64,000 bases of DNA from Theocolax elegans (lineage: Eukaryota > Arthropoda > Insecta > Hymenoptera > Cerocephalidae): the NCBI GenBank assembly GCA_026168455.1, contig CM047425.1, positions 85,811,580 through 85,875,579 of the forward strand, read 5' to 3'. This document shows, in pieces, positions 9,765-22,234 of this stretch (within the stretch, counting starts at the first letter, position 1; every line of letters begins with the position of its first letter). The notes under the pieces are model-generated. The model was not told where the DNA came from and ran no database searches. It saw nothing but the letters and a program-made list of their open reading frames with translations. Both the position numbers and the translations under genes were made by a program.

Positions 9765-11377
9765 TCTAGAATCGCGTGTAACGTTGTTATATATTTATAT
9801 ATTACTTACTTCTTACGCTTAACATTTATCTTTGTATTTCTTTATATTTACAGTTTGCACGAAATAGCAATAATTCAATCATATCGCACCATATGTAACA
9901 TTCACACAGTATGTAATTGAAAAGAAAAAAAACAATTGTTGTGATGTTATAATTATCGTAAAATCGCACTTTACAAATCTACATATATTTATCTTTTTTT
10001 TCTTTTAACGAAAAGAACATCATCTTGTCCTCGAATAGCAAACTTATAATTATTTCACGTATAATGTACAGTTCCTTCAGAAAAATTCACAGCCGTATGG
10101 AACCAAGTGAAACTCGCTCCTTTAGCTTTTAGAGGGAATAAAGTCGGTAGTTATGTAAATTTTTTTTCAATGACAGTATACAAAATTAAACAGTCGATGC
10201 GTAGAAAATAGTGATCGCTATATAAATTTGTTATACAAAATTGCAGAACCTCAACTTTACATCCATATAAATGCCAATGCTATCTCTCTCTCGCTCTCTC
10301 TACTTATACATATATAACCTTACGATCATCGTAACATTATTTTTTCTTATATACGATCAATATTACCTAGAAGGCAATAATTTAAAAATTCTGTACAAAT
10401 TCAAAAATTTCCAAGGCAGCGCGTTTCTTTTTTTTTTCTTTCTTTTTTTTTTCTTACTACAATGTTTTTACCTAAACACTGATTTATTAAATGAGACTCA
10501 CCGATAATCATATACAATTTAAACGCGTTTACACCAAAGGAATTTGAAATTACACCTTCAAAATTAGTAAATGAAATATACGCTCTACAGTTCTCTAAAT
10601 AAACTGACTAGAAACTGCAGAGTTTTTTTAATGTTTTAGGTGTAACTTGTTTATTTATAAAACCAAAATTTCATAAAATTTCCTATTTATGGATTTTTAG
10701 TGTTCATGCGAGATATCTTATAAGTGATGCAACTCCAAGTTGAAGATTAGTGCTTTTTGTTCGCTACAAGTCTATCATTAATTATTTATCTTTCTAAAAA
10801 TTCGTGAATCATGTGTTGTTTAAATAAATTTAAGTATATGGATAGTTATCTATAAGTCACTGAAAGGCTAAATTTCACACAAACAACTAAAGTAATTGCG
10901 AGTTTCATTTAAGTGAATCTATAACGAATTTCTATACGTAAAGGAGATTCGCATCGTGCTTACGTGGAGAAAAAAATTCTATGTGTAACAATTATATAAA
11001 AATTTGTTTTTTTTTGTTTCCAAATTTCTTTTAAAAGAATTGTATATTAGGAAGGTGTAACATTAAATTATCTTATATACTCGACCGAACTACGACTTAT
11101 GAAAAACTAATTTTTATCGTGTATATAGTTACCGTTTAATCTTTTCAAAATATCAATGTAAATACAAACTTTAACTTTGTATACTAGTGGAGGTAATCTT
11201 ATGACCTTATGATTAAGAAAATGTAAATAATCGATAAAATAGTTTAACAAAAGAAAATAACATAAATCGTGGTTAAACGGTCGAGCAATTGAACCTAACA
11301 AAAACGAAGCGAATAACGTAAGGATCGCGCTCAAAAGGAAAGTTTTTGACCCTTTGGGGGATGACGTGTGTCTCGGT
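8896..11377. other. DCP1-BAMBI intergenic DNA and BAMBI 3'UTR
   Basis: The two genes converge here (DCP1 plus, BAMBI minus). The part next to 11377 must hold the BAMBI 3'UTR. Its end is not fixed, because several minus-strand AATAAA signals occur (for example the complement of 10650-10655). The sequence is AT-rich with a (TA)15 run, CT-rich tracts near 10280-10305, and no credible ORF. Confidence 0.6.
9731..9760. repeat. (TA)15 microsatellite
   Basis: A perfect run of fifteen TA units. Confidence 0.97.
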
Positions 11378-13907
11378 TCATACGAGAGGCAGTTTTTGAG
11401 GACCGAGAAGAGGCGGCGCATTTTCCGGCATCCGTAGACCGTGAAGTTTGTCTCCTTGCGACGGGACTGGCTGCAGCAAACGAATCGCTAAACTTGCCAG
11501 GATCAGTAGAACGACGAATCCACAGATCGGAACGGCGATCGTCGCGGTTTTAAACCATCCGTCGGATGTCTGGACCTCCTGTCCAGCTGGTTCCATCGAG
11601 CCAAAGTACGCCCTGTGTTCTCCAAGCAGCACTGCGAAAACAAAATAATATTAAATACTTGTTAGATTATTGACGCGGGAGATGATGAAAAAGTTGTATA
11701 GGGATATTGGATTAATAGAATTGTTAAATTTAAATTGTACGTGGTTAATCAAATAATTCAGCGATAAATCAACAGAAAAAGGGAACGCTTTGTCCTATTG
11801 TACAATACATATAGCTATCAATGAAACATTGTCGTCATATCCGAAATCGTGCAGTTTACAAAAAATATATAAACCTGATATTTATTTAATGTATAAATGA
11901 GCGATAAAAAGAAGTACCAAAATTGCATCCCATCTTGAAAACGCGTATAGGTATAGAGAAATATAAAAGAAAAAGTCAGCTATTCCATCCTCCACTAGGA
12001 ACTATAAACATTTAACCACGTCTACGTCAGTATATACACTTATAACGAAGACTCGCGAGCAAAACAAAGTCCAAGGGGCGAAGTCGAGTGTGCACCGGCG
12101 AAACGAGAGCAATGAGAATTTATCGCAAAAGGGGGAGAGACACGCGCGCAAGTAGCCGTAAGCGGTGTCGTTGACTTTTGAAATCACTTAGACATATGTA
12201 CATATATACATACGTGTGTGCGCACTCGTCTATATATGTATACACGTATAATATACACCCATACAACCGAGGAGCGTTTTTATAAAGCCTTCTCTCGCGC
12301 GATCGTTTAATCATTTTAACCGCTATCGTTAAATTGAACGGGAGCACGTACAAAAGTTTGCTCGAGTTTACGTAACTTGTACATTATATATGTATATATA
12401 TACCATATAGGTTAAATTAAATTTTATATAAAGACCGAATCAGTTTTCATCAGTATATGTATATAAAGATAATTCTTTCATTTGTTGTGCCCGTTTCCTT
12501 TCATCTCGATTTTCGAGTGTGTCACTTGTTGCTTTAAAATTTATGCGTTTGGAAATCTGGATGGTTACGTTAAATTTATAGCACCATGTTTTATCGGAAT
12601 AATGCATAATTGACTTTTGACGTTTTTCTTACATTAACCGATAATTATTACTTGTACCTAAATTTGGCATTGAAAAATAAATTTTAAATTACTAAAAAAA
12701 CTAAAGGTCGTAAAAAGTTTCTTATACAATTTGTTATAGTTAAATAATAAATTATATGTATACAGTATATGCCAGTGCACAGTGGGAAAAAATGAAAAAG
12801 CAATTGCGCTATTTTAATTAGTGCCGGTCATTCGCAAAGAAGGATATATATATATATACGTATAGGCAGAACGAACAGAGAAGAAAATGGGAAGAAGGCG
12901 AAACAAGTAATGAAGACAACCACCACAGATAAGCATCGAAACTGCATGCAGTATATATAAACTCCATTGGTATTATACTACAGTGCAGCTATGCGCATCG
13001 TTGAATCGAGAAAGAAAATAGTGGATTAAAAATATAGTGAAATAGTCCATAAATTGCGCATTTCCATTTTATCAATCTTATCAAAGTGTTTATTTTTTTG
13101 TATTATACATATCATTATCGTTTCCCAAAGTGTTTACTCTACTCGATTGAATTTTATATACGAATATAATATACATACGCTGGATACAACAAAAATGTAC
13201 AGAATAAACGTGTTTATGAAGTCATTCTGTACATAAACCGGGAATCAATCTATAAAACGGGTGTACGTATACAAATATAATTAAGTGATGGAATATTAAT
13301 GTGTGCACATACAAGTGTCAGGTTAACATCCTTGAAAGCTCAATAATTATGGGAAACAAATAGCGATCGTTTAAGAAAGATTAAAATATGAAGTATAGAA
13401 AAGTGAAGTCGACTCCCCGCGTCGATGGAAAAAGCGCAGGCAAGGTGAATCAAAATGATTGGCCTGACACGACACGCATCGCGCAATAAGATTAAAATGA
13501 CCGAGAGTATAATCGAGTTGTCGGGCGTCACTCGAATAAATCCCAATTACGATCCATTAGAGTCAAGATATTAAGTATTATGCGTTAATCGTTCTATATA
13601 CCTTGGAGGGTCTTGTTGAGTCGACTCCTCATCGCGGGACTGTCGACGTGGTTGCACAGATCCTGCTCGCAGCAAAGTTTCCCTTGAGGGCAGGGTCGCT
13701 CGGCGAAGCTTCGCTCGAGGCAGCCGCTGTAAGCAGCGTGCTCGGGTCGACTCGCCACGGCGAGTTGTTGTTGTCGCGCTGCTCCAAACATAGCGAGAGG
13801 TAGCTCGGTGAAGCATCCTCGACCTCGGCACATGTAACCCTGGGAAACGCAATGTGGCTGGTTACAGTAGCATCGGACTTCGCGTGGTTGCGCTCGTCCT
13901 CGTTTTT
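11378..13907 (-). CDS. BAMBI: BMP and activin membrane-bound inhibitor homologue (BAMBI), 3' exons
   Basis: BAMBI is a TGF-beta pseudoreceptor. It is a type I single-pass protein with a receptor-like ectodomain but no kinase, and it dampens BMP/activin signalling at the cell surface. Two coding exons are read: 13907-13602 and 11631-11378 (stop at 11380-11378). They are joined by a phase-1 intron (donor GTATAT, acceptor TTTTCGCAG). The upstream exon carries the three-finger ectodomain, starting EVRCYCNQPHCVSQGYMCRG and ending CCEQDLCNH, the diagnostic CC-x4-CN closure, with ten cysteines in all. The downstream exon has GWFKTATIAVP and then the membrane segment (ICGFVVLLILASLAIRLL). The visible part is about 185 residues. 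The cytoplasmic tail is only about 35 residues, shorter than in vertebrates, but ends KLPLV, comparable to the vertebrate KLEFV end. The signal-peptide exon is missing. The acceptor at 13909-13908 (ATATTCCAG) requires an upstream exon ending in phase 1. Confidence 0.93.
11632..13601 (-). other. BAMBI intron between ectodomain and membrane exons
   Basis: A 1,970-bp GT/AG intron. It is AT-rich with one GC-richer patch (about 12030-12340) that contains alternating TACGTATA-type sequence, a TATAGGTATA motif at 11946-11955, and short overlapping ORFs of no recognisable content. Confidence 0.85.
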
Positions 13908-15094
13908 CTGGAATATCAAACGAGGGTTTTTTTTTCATTATTTTATTCTGTATATAAATATAATACTACTTAACATAAACGTAGTATATTCGTATTTAAA
14001 ATATTTTCAATATTCTTATTTACAATAAGTATTATAATAAGTACATCATAAATCCACTTATATTATCGAAATTATACCAAACAAGTTATATGGGTACATT
14101 ATTACATCGTTGTGTAATTGAATATTTAATATTAATTACAACCACCGTAAATTTTAATAACCTTTATTTACGTTAATCAAAGATCTTGCACTTGAGTTTT
14201 TTCTTGTCACCGATACTATCTTGCGCAAATAATGATTCTTGGTAAAACTATCATCAAATATTGTCGATATGCATGAAATACTTATTAATTATATTAAAAG
14301 ACGTATGTAATACAAAATCGATATATCATACCTTATTCTTGCAAATACAATTTGTTTAACCATAACAATAAGAAGTGAACGTAACTATAGGTGTACATTA
14401 TATTTGAATATACTTTTTTTAGTTTGTTCGCAGACATGAAAAAAAGTTCTTTAAAAAAAGTTAAATTTGTATGTCGGGATTGTCGGGGTGAGCAAAAAAT
14501 GTACAAATGCGTATGTGGTCCTTATCCTAGCGTTGCATCTTGCACGTCCTCCTTTTCATTTGCGGAAGCGCAAAAGAGGCGTTGAAGAAATAGCCTCTCA
14601 TCGTAATATAAAGAGTTCTCAGAAAAAACCTCACTTTTGTGGAGAAAAATTTTCTTTTGTTGAGTCAAGTACCAGCGTGTTTTTGCTTACTTACTTCGCA
14701 TAGAAAAGAATTTTAAATTAAACGAAGATAACTTTATTTAATTATGAGTGTGTATTATTGTACTGAAAACTATTTACTGCATTTACTTGAATAGTCGTAT
14801 GGTTATTAAATCGTCATAATTTTAAAATTTATATTAGCTTTGTACAATACTAATTGTGAAAATAACGTAAAAATTTTTTAGAGTATTATTATTTCTGAAA
14901 AAGTTGATGTACATAAAACTAGTTATAAATAATGTTGCATAATATTCTTTAATTTAGTTAAATTATTGAGTTGATTAAGTTTATTAAGCTCTGTCGAAAA
15001 CGTTTTATCCTAAAATTACTTAGAAATTTCTTCATGCAAATATTTTCAAATGAATAAAACAAATTATTCCTGTCAAGATGTGGGCTTGCTAATT

Positions 15095-15400
15095 AATTTG
15101 GCACAGTGTCAGATACAAAAACTAAAGTGCATTAGTGGGTGGCCCGGCACAAGTTTATAGTTCGAATCGCTGTTATAATAAATAAAGCACATTGCTTTAT
15201 TATTATGCGGTATGTATGCCTCCGCCATTTAATCTTATCCTTCGGACCTCATTCGGGTCTCCATGTTACCCTTTCTTAAGATGCCGCAGCTTTGGGGTTA
15301 TACAAGCTATATGCAACTTTTAATGTGCCTTATTAATGATTATTTTTTGATTGATCTTGGTGGACCTTTTATGTTATGAAAAAAATTGCAACATGAAAGA
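15095..15400. mobile_element. Possible tRNA-derived SINE relic
   Basis: TGGCACAGTGT (15102 on) resembles a tRNA A box, and AGTTCGAATCG (about 15160) resembles a B box, at type-II-tRNA-like spacing. A distinct GC-richer body follows, with a hairpin (AATAAAGCA / TGCTTTATT). The composition differs sharply from the flanking AT-rich DNA. No target duplication or A-tail was found, so this is an old or misread element. Confidence 0.35.
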
Positions 15401-18199
15401 GAATTAATTTACATCTCCGCGATAAAGTAGTACAGTTTATTTAAAACATATATTAATTGAATTTTTTTCAAATTAATGACATGTGATTGCAATATTATTT
15501 CTTGATAAATTAAAACTGATACATTACAGTTTATTTAAGTAAATGTACACTGAATTTTATTATTAGCAGGGTGTTCAATCATCTATTATCATTAAAAATT
15601 TAAACTACGAGGTACCTGATATTAATACAATTTGTTAGTGCTTGAATAAAAATCATTTTTCTATTGTTATATAAGATGAAGAAAAAATGTTTAGATTTTT
15701 ATGAACATTAGTTTTTTAAAAGTATTGTCGATAATTCATTTTCCTACATATAAATTAAATTACTTAAACAATTGTTAACATAAATCTTATAACGTATAAC
15801 AAAATATTTATTTATATATAACTTTCATTCATCAATATTTAATTTATTTATAAGTTTAATTAATTATGTGTGATTTATCAAAGACCAAAATGATACTATA
15901 CTGTAAAACATAATATATGTAACCACGTAAATAATTATTACACACGAGTAAAATCCTGAAAATTATTTTTCAAATTTAAAACACAACCAGATAAAATGTA
16001 ATATATAATGTATATGAAAAAAACGCGAGTAATACCAAAAATATGTCTAATGCAAAAATTATAAAGTGCGAGCATTCGACGTGCAAAACCAAAATCCCGC
16101 AAATTCTCCCAGCCTTGAAATAATATATAAGAAAATCTAAGAAAGAATTTGCCTCCCCTTGTAAGTACATAACGAGCAAAAAGCCGCGCCTCGCGATCTT
16201 CAATATAATAATAAGAGAGAAGACGAACGTTCGGCACTTGTACGAGCCCGATTATCTCCCGTCTCCTAATGAGTAGCCGGTCGCCGAAGTCATAAAAGAT
16301 AATGCTCCCACTGCTCAACGTATAGTCATACATATTCAGTTTCATTTTGTGCACGCGGAAAATCATTTACGTGCCTCTAACGCGAATTTTTGCGTTTTTT
16401 GGCACAAGATTTAGGCATATTTTTAAGATTGTTTATTTTCATCAATGTGAATTTCTTAATTCACCCGAAAATGATTAATTTTTATTTATTTATTTTGTAG
16501 ATGTTTAGTTAAATGAATTATATAATTATATTTATAATAATTAATATTTTAATTAAATAATTATATATATAATGCCTAATTTTTTAATTTTTTATACGAT
16601 TCATTTAAATGTCTATATAGTTGATTATATAATTTCTTTTACAATAAATTGTGTTTTTTAATCATTAAAGAAGGTAATTCGTATTCTACTATTTCTTATA
16701 ATCATTATAAAAGAATTAAAACTTAAATAATATATTTTGCATGTTCCAAACCAATTAGAGCATTTGAAATGTTCATCCATCCATAAAAAAGATGTATTGA
16801 GTTTTTTTGTTTCAAGTGGCGCTTGGATGCTGCTGCGCCATCGTGCTTTTTTGCTTATATGTCTCATGCAAATTGTGAATATTAGGTTTTTTTATTTGCA
16901 TTTTTATACGCGCATTGCATGTCGCGATCATTTCCGACGATGATATCGGTATCACTGATTGATCAAGACGAATACCAGATATTAAAGTGCGTGCGAGGTT
17001 TAAGAGTTTTATAAATGTGAAAAAATAAGTAAAAAATATTTAACTGAGGTATTAACGATAGATATGTAAAAAAAACAATATACACTAAGATATATAATTA
17101 TTTCTTACACTGCTTGCAATTTTTGCACGTAAAAAGCATTATTGAGTAATATAGTAATTTTGTTACATTAAAAAAACTTTGCACATGATGGCAATTACTT
17201 TATACTGAACATCCATATATTTTATTCGAAACATTATTAGATTCATTATATTTTATCCACGATCGATAACGGATCAGAAATCGCAATCAAAAATTGTGTA
17301 CATGAAATTTATGAGGATCGATTTTGTGCGCACATGCGCGAAACGAGTGCCAATTATCAGTAATCAATGAGACACTTATCAAGTCGATTGTTTACGGTTT
17401 CATCAGAGTACAAATGCAATCAATAATTCATCGATCAAATTTCTTTGTCTGGTGCACGCGTGACTGCATTATTCTCGTAGACTATTTTAAAAAGATGCTC
17501 GCGGGAGGTGACTAACCGGCTGCATTATCATAATGTAGTCCGAATGAGCCCTGACGGTTTCACGCGCGTGTACATATACGCGCTTTTTTTTGCACAGACC
17601 GGTTGTACGCTAGCGTCTTCTGAAAATTGATTGTCATATGGCATGACTCGAAATCGCACCGTCATATGGATAGCAGATTTTATGCATTGAAGCTGCTGGT
17701 TTTTTGTCTTATTGCGGGATATATAATTGGATGTGTAAAATAAATAATGCTGCGTGATTGTTTTATTTATTTGATTTATGTTTTTATATCAGTTTTATCC
17801 CAGAAATAAGAATACGAGCATGAGAAATAAATGTCAGAGAATAAATTGAAATATGTAATTAAATTTGGATGTATTTTTTAAGTACGTTTTTTGTTATGAA
17901 TTTGCAATGAAACATTATATTCACATTTTAATAAATATTCTTTTATGAATACAACTGAGATGAATTATTAACCTTCGTATTGTTATATTAAAAAGATTGA
18001 TTGTTTTCATACTTTTGAATTAAAGAATTATTTGAAGCATGCATATAAACGTAAATGTGCATGTTTAATTAATTTTCATTTTTTATATTGTCAGGAATTC
18101 ATCAAGCATTTGCATGTAAATATAGGCGTTGCATGAATCACTTCAAATTAACATAATAGTATTATTACTTGTTATATAAAAGAAAATTAATTTTTAACT

Positions 18200-18219
18200 A
18201 CTGTACGCATGCGTACAGT
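18200..18219. repeat. 20-bp perfect palindrome
   Basis: ACTGTACGCATGCGTACAGT is identical to its own reverse complement over all 20 bases, inside AT-rich DNA. It could be a dimeric transcription-factor site or a small cruciform. Confidence 0.9.
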
Positions 18220-19104
18220 TCAATTATTGTAAGACAATTAATTATTAACATTGTATTATTTTCATATTATCAGAAAATTAAAATTACACAATTGACATTT
18301 TTTTCAAGGGAAAACTATATTTTATTTTTTCGTAGATTTGATCAAAGATATGTTGGTTTTGAAAGGGTTAAATTTAAAGCTTTCTATACTGTTAAAATAA
18401 CGAACATATATTAAACATTACTGCAGTATTTCGCAAACGGTCATATTTATTGTAATGTTAATCCTACTTTTATTTCAGATAAATGTTAAACAAAGATTTT
18501 ACACTTTTATTAATTTTTTACATTATATATGTGTGTTCAAGGATTAAATAAATGTTTGTTAAATGTTTTCTTGGCCGTAAGTAAAAAAAAAATCCAAGCC
18601 CAGAAGTATGTATATAAACGATGGAGCAGAGGAGTTATTGCAATAATTACAAGCCCTAATTGCGCAATTGGCTTGATCATTGTTTAAAAAAAACTTGAGA
18701 AAAAGAGAAAGATATATATAGGGAGAGAGAAAGAGAGAGAAAAAGAGTAAGAGGGCTGCTCGCGAGGAAAAAAAATCGAGAGCGAGTTTACGATCAAACT
18801 GGGCCATAAAGCATCGATATAGTGGGGAGTTGTATAGCTGTATACACAGAGAGAAAGAGAGCGAGTAAATAAAAATCAGGCGCAGAACGAGATCCTTAGC
18901 CCGAGATCCTTTGTCTTTTCCCTCTTTCTTCGCATACTGTAGCAAGGCACACTCGCATACGTGTATGTATGCAGCAGACACACATATAGACACAGGCCCT
19001 TGGGAGGATTCGGGCCCCGCTAATAAGCTCGCGTCGTGGCACTCACACATACAAGGAACCTCAGGGCCGCGTATGCCGAGGGGCTCCTCTCTTCGCCGGA
19101 GGCC

Positions 19105-19105
<1 letters not shown>

Positions 19106-19179
<74 letters not shown>
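19106..19179. repeat. (TC)37 microsatellite
   Basis: An uninterrupted 74-bp TC run. It generates long Ser/Leu and Arg/Glu repeat ORFs on both strands that are not genes. In a minus-strand transcript it would be (GA)37. Confidence 0.98.
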
Positions 19180-19182
<3 letters not shown>

Positions 19183-19871
19183 CTCTCCATCCCTCCCGTT
19201 CTCTCTGTCACTCTGTCTCTCTCGTTTCGCCGAATAAAAAACGCTAAAACAGTCGAGTCACAAAAGAAAGATTAAAGTGCAAGAGAATATATGGAAGAGT
19301 GAGAAGGAGAGAGGGAGAGGGTGAGAGAGGAAGAGAGAGAGATTCGATGTTCCTCGAGGATTTTTGTATGTGTGGAGGCGGTGTTGCTTCGTGGTTCAAC
19401 TCGTCCGTGTGGGTATAAGCGAGGGCCGTCGGTGAAATCGGAATGTTGAGGGGAGCACTCGTTTGTCTGTTCATTTTTGGAAGGCTCGCGGGTATTTAGG
19501 ATGGTATATATAAGAAAGACAGTTTTTGTCGTTCGTAATTATTGCTTGATTGGTTGTAAACTGTTGCTTTTTCTTCCACTTTTTTGTTTTTTATTTCTAT
19601 TATTTTTCAACAATAGCTTTTTTGAAAAAACCAAATAATTAATAATGTTAATATAGGAAAATACAATAAGCGTGATTGATTCCGAAGCATATGCAAAGAA
19701 GGGATATATCAATTTTTAAAGTTGATATTTTTAATTTGCATAATATCTAACGTGGTTATTGCTTTACACAAATTTTATACATTGAAAGTAATTTTTCAAA
19801 TATCAAATTAATCGTATGAACATCATCTCTCGCGTTGTGTAATGCTATTGCAATAAATACAGGCCGAACGA

Positions 19872-20343
19872 AAAATGTTTAATTATATTCTTTTTTTTTA
19901 TTCTTGATTTTGTGCTCTCTTTTTTTCTGGCACTTCCTACCGTTTATCCCCTGGGGGACTTTAACGGTGTCCACCTACCACCTATGTGTGGGTGCTTTAT
20001 CCCTCCCTTAAAACCCCACCATCTCGCATTCGCCCGGGGTTATGCCCGTGGATGAGGGAAACCTGTGAAGCAGGGAAAACCTCATCCGAGATGGCCGGTG
20101 TATTCGAAACATTCTTTTTGGGTGTCAAAGTCACATTGCGTAGGCCTTGACACCGAAACCGAATGTTTCATACCTCCCGCTCACGTTGTGGAATGTGAAA
20201 AACACCTAACCGATCACGAAAGTCGCACGAGAATGGTCTCCCATCCAAGTACTAACCGCGCTCAGCGCTGCTTAACTTTCGCGATCGGCCGAGGTGCGCT
20301 TCCACCACTCCGCCACCGCGTCGGTAAAATGTTTAATTATATT
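19872..20343 (-). mobile_element. 5S-rRNA-derived SINE with 18-bp target duplications
   Basis: A 436-bp insertion (19890-20325) lies between two identical 18-bp copies of AAAATGTTTAATTATATT (19872-19889 and 20326-20343). Read on the minus strand, the head starts at 20325. It has a tRNA-type A box, TGGCGGAGTGG (complement of 20305-20315), within a segment resembling the 5' end of tRNA-Ser/Leu. Then comes a 5S rRNA-like internal promoter (complement of 20235-20290) including AAGTTAAGCAGCGCTGAGCG and GGTTAGTACTTGGATGGGAG. The body has two hairpins: GGATGAGG/CCTCATCC at 20050-20057 and 20080-20087, and a nested pair, GAAACATTC with GAATGTTTC and GGTGTCAA with TTGACACC, spanning 20106-20169. An A-rich tail (complement of 19891-19899) sits next to the duplication. 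The intact duplications indicate a fairly young insertion. This is a SINE3-type (5S-headed) element, transcribed by RNA polymerase III and mobilised in trans by a LINE. Confidence 0.9.
20235..20290 (-). repeat. 5S rRNA-like internal promoter of the SINE
   Basis: The minus strand matches the 5S rRNA box A/intermediate/box C region, ending in TTGGATGGGAGACC. Only this internal part resembles 5S. The 5' and 3' thirds of the rRNA are absent, so it is not a functional 5S gene. Confidence 0.85.
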
Positions 20344-20673
20344 TACACAATAAATTGAAAAAGAGAAAGGTACACTTTCACTATGGAATCCCAAGAGAAG
20401 CAGTCGATCACACGACGTTGGTATGACTCTGAATTCACTTTTCACAATTTTTTGTCGAAAATATGCAACAACTGCGACATTACTTTTCTGCTCACTTCTT
20501 CGGTGAATACCAACGTTACGCGAGCATCGAATTTGCACGTCAAAAATTCGATCGAATGGAAAAAAAAAGGTTTTGGCTGAGTAAGAGTGCGCTGCAGGGA
20601 GAAACCCGCGTTTCGGTGTGGGCTTATGTTTTAAAATAAGAACGCCTAGGAGAAAGAGAGCGAGAGAGGGGGA

Positions 20674-20686
20674 GGGGGGGGGGGGG
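20674..20686. repeat. G13 homopolymer in a purine-rich tract
   Basis: Thirteen consecutive G within a longer GA-rich stretch (about 20650-20740). It is a potential assembly or sequencing weak point. Confidence 0.9.
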
Positions 20687-22234
20687 AGGAAGAATAAGGA
20701 AAAAAAGAAAACGAGGCAGCGGGAGGTCGAGAGCGCAAAGACGGGGCGAAATAATTCAAAGTTTAAGGAGCGAACCTTTGGTGGAAGGGAAGAGGAGGGA
20801 CCGTCCGAAAACAAACAGAGCCGCACGCGGCCGTTCGTTATGCGTCCACGGCATATTAATTATTTTCCGACAACCTCGGCTCTTCTCGTCCTTCGAGATA
20901 TTCTCTCCCTTGACGTTTCCTTTTTTCCCCCGTCCCATATGGGGATGCAGGGTTATGAGATCGGAGACGATGAGAATCGGAAGATGCGTATCTCGAACCT
21001 ACCGACAAGTGTTGCGGGTTTGTTTTAAAATCAATTTTTCTTGACGAGCTCGTATATAATCCTCTGTAGTATGTACATACGCACACTCACATATAAATTT
21101 GAGAAAAAATGAAAGTTTTGTTGACAATGACTGTCACGACGTGATGTAAATCTTTGGTGTTAGTGTAATTGCTGCACACAGTTATTTTTGGTGAATGTGT
21201 AATTTCATTCGTATATATAAATTTTTTACAGTGGAAATAAATTATTTTGACAGATTGTTCGTCGAAACAGTTTTAAAAGTTGTTATATAAAATGTAATTA
21301 AATGTGGAATCGCTGAAATATCACTTACATGAAGTATAAATGTTTTTCTTGTTTTATTATTCTGTATAAAAATATCGTTTACAAAAATAGAATTATAAAA
21401 TTTTTAAAAGAAATCACGTATTTTATTTCAACAATTTTTGTTTATTATAATATAGGTATATACAATTTAATTGTTGCCAGTAAATGCGAATATTCATCGA
21501 CAATAGAAAATTACTGTCAAAGCGATTGTGTGAAAAGGTAAGCTTATAGATATATTATATCAAAGAATTTGTATAGATTGCGCGAGCGTTGTACCTCGTT
21601 AAATAAAGAAACAAATCCAATTAAAATCAATCCGGCAAAGCTAGTTGCTCCTTCGTCAAAGATAGGTTGCTGACAAGAGAAAGCCATATTCCATAGAGGT
21701 GAGCGAGGTTAATCCGACTACCTGATTTTGAAAGGTTGCTGACACCAACAGAAGTTAGAGTTAGAGATAGAATAAGCACTTTATGAAACGAATGCGCTTT
21801 ATCTCCAAAAGCGATCGAAACCGAGGAAATTAAGAAAATCAATTTTCATCAAGTCATTGTTCCCTCGAGATCCTTCGAGATAATTGTTTTAAACTTGTTA
21901 TAAAGAGTATATGAAATACTACATAATAGTCTATCTATATATTCTCGGTAGACCTATATATACAACGGAATTTTTACTGCACAACGTGACAAAAGTAATA
22001 TGTCTCTCTTAGCAATAACTATTTAAAAATAATTTTACAATTTAAGTAAATTTTTAAATTAAATATTTGTGAAAGAAGGAAAGTTAAAGTCTCCGAGATA
22101 CAGGCCAAATGTAACTTAGTCACTGTTGCGTATTACTCGAAGCAAAACACGAAAGCGTCAAGAAAACCATTACCACAAGTGAACAAAAAGCGAATACAAG
22201 AAGCAGCAACCTCGTGGGATAAGTTTTAGAAATT

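Larger units (their letters stand above)
13908..19871 (-). other. Probable BAMBI intron 1, segment A
   Basis: No credible exon is seen here. The segment is mostly AT-rich. It contains a possible SINE relic (15095-15400), a 20-bp palindrome (18200-18219), and a GC/purine-rich patch (about 18590-19480) with GA-rich stretches and the longest CT microsatellite. A 142-codon minus-strand ORF at 15938-16366 is the longest in the stretch. It has no domain, signal peptide or similarity I recognise, and is not called as a gene. Confidence 0.6.

Noticed and set aside
15938..16366. 142-codon minus-strand ORF starting with ATG
   Set aside because: It is hydrophobic and aromatic-rich, as expected from AT-rich translation, with no recognisable motif and no flanking exon evidence. 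It is not called as a gene.
18911..19275. Ser/Leu-repeat and Arg/Glu-repeat ORFs
   Set aside because: They are products of the (TC)37 microsatellite read in different frames.
20235..20290. Functional 5S rRNA gene
   Set aside because: Only the internal promoter part matches. The element has SINE structure with target duplications and an A-rich tail.
20272..20826. 184-codon minus-strand ORF and overlapping plus-strand ORFs
   Set aside because: The minus-strand ORF runs into the 5S-type SINE head. The rest is translated purine/pyrimidine-rich tract.
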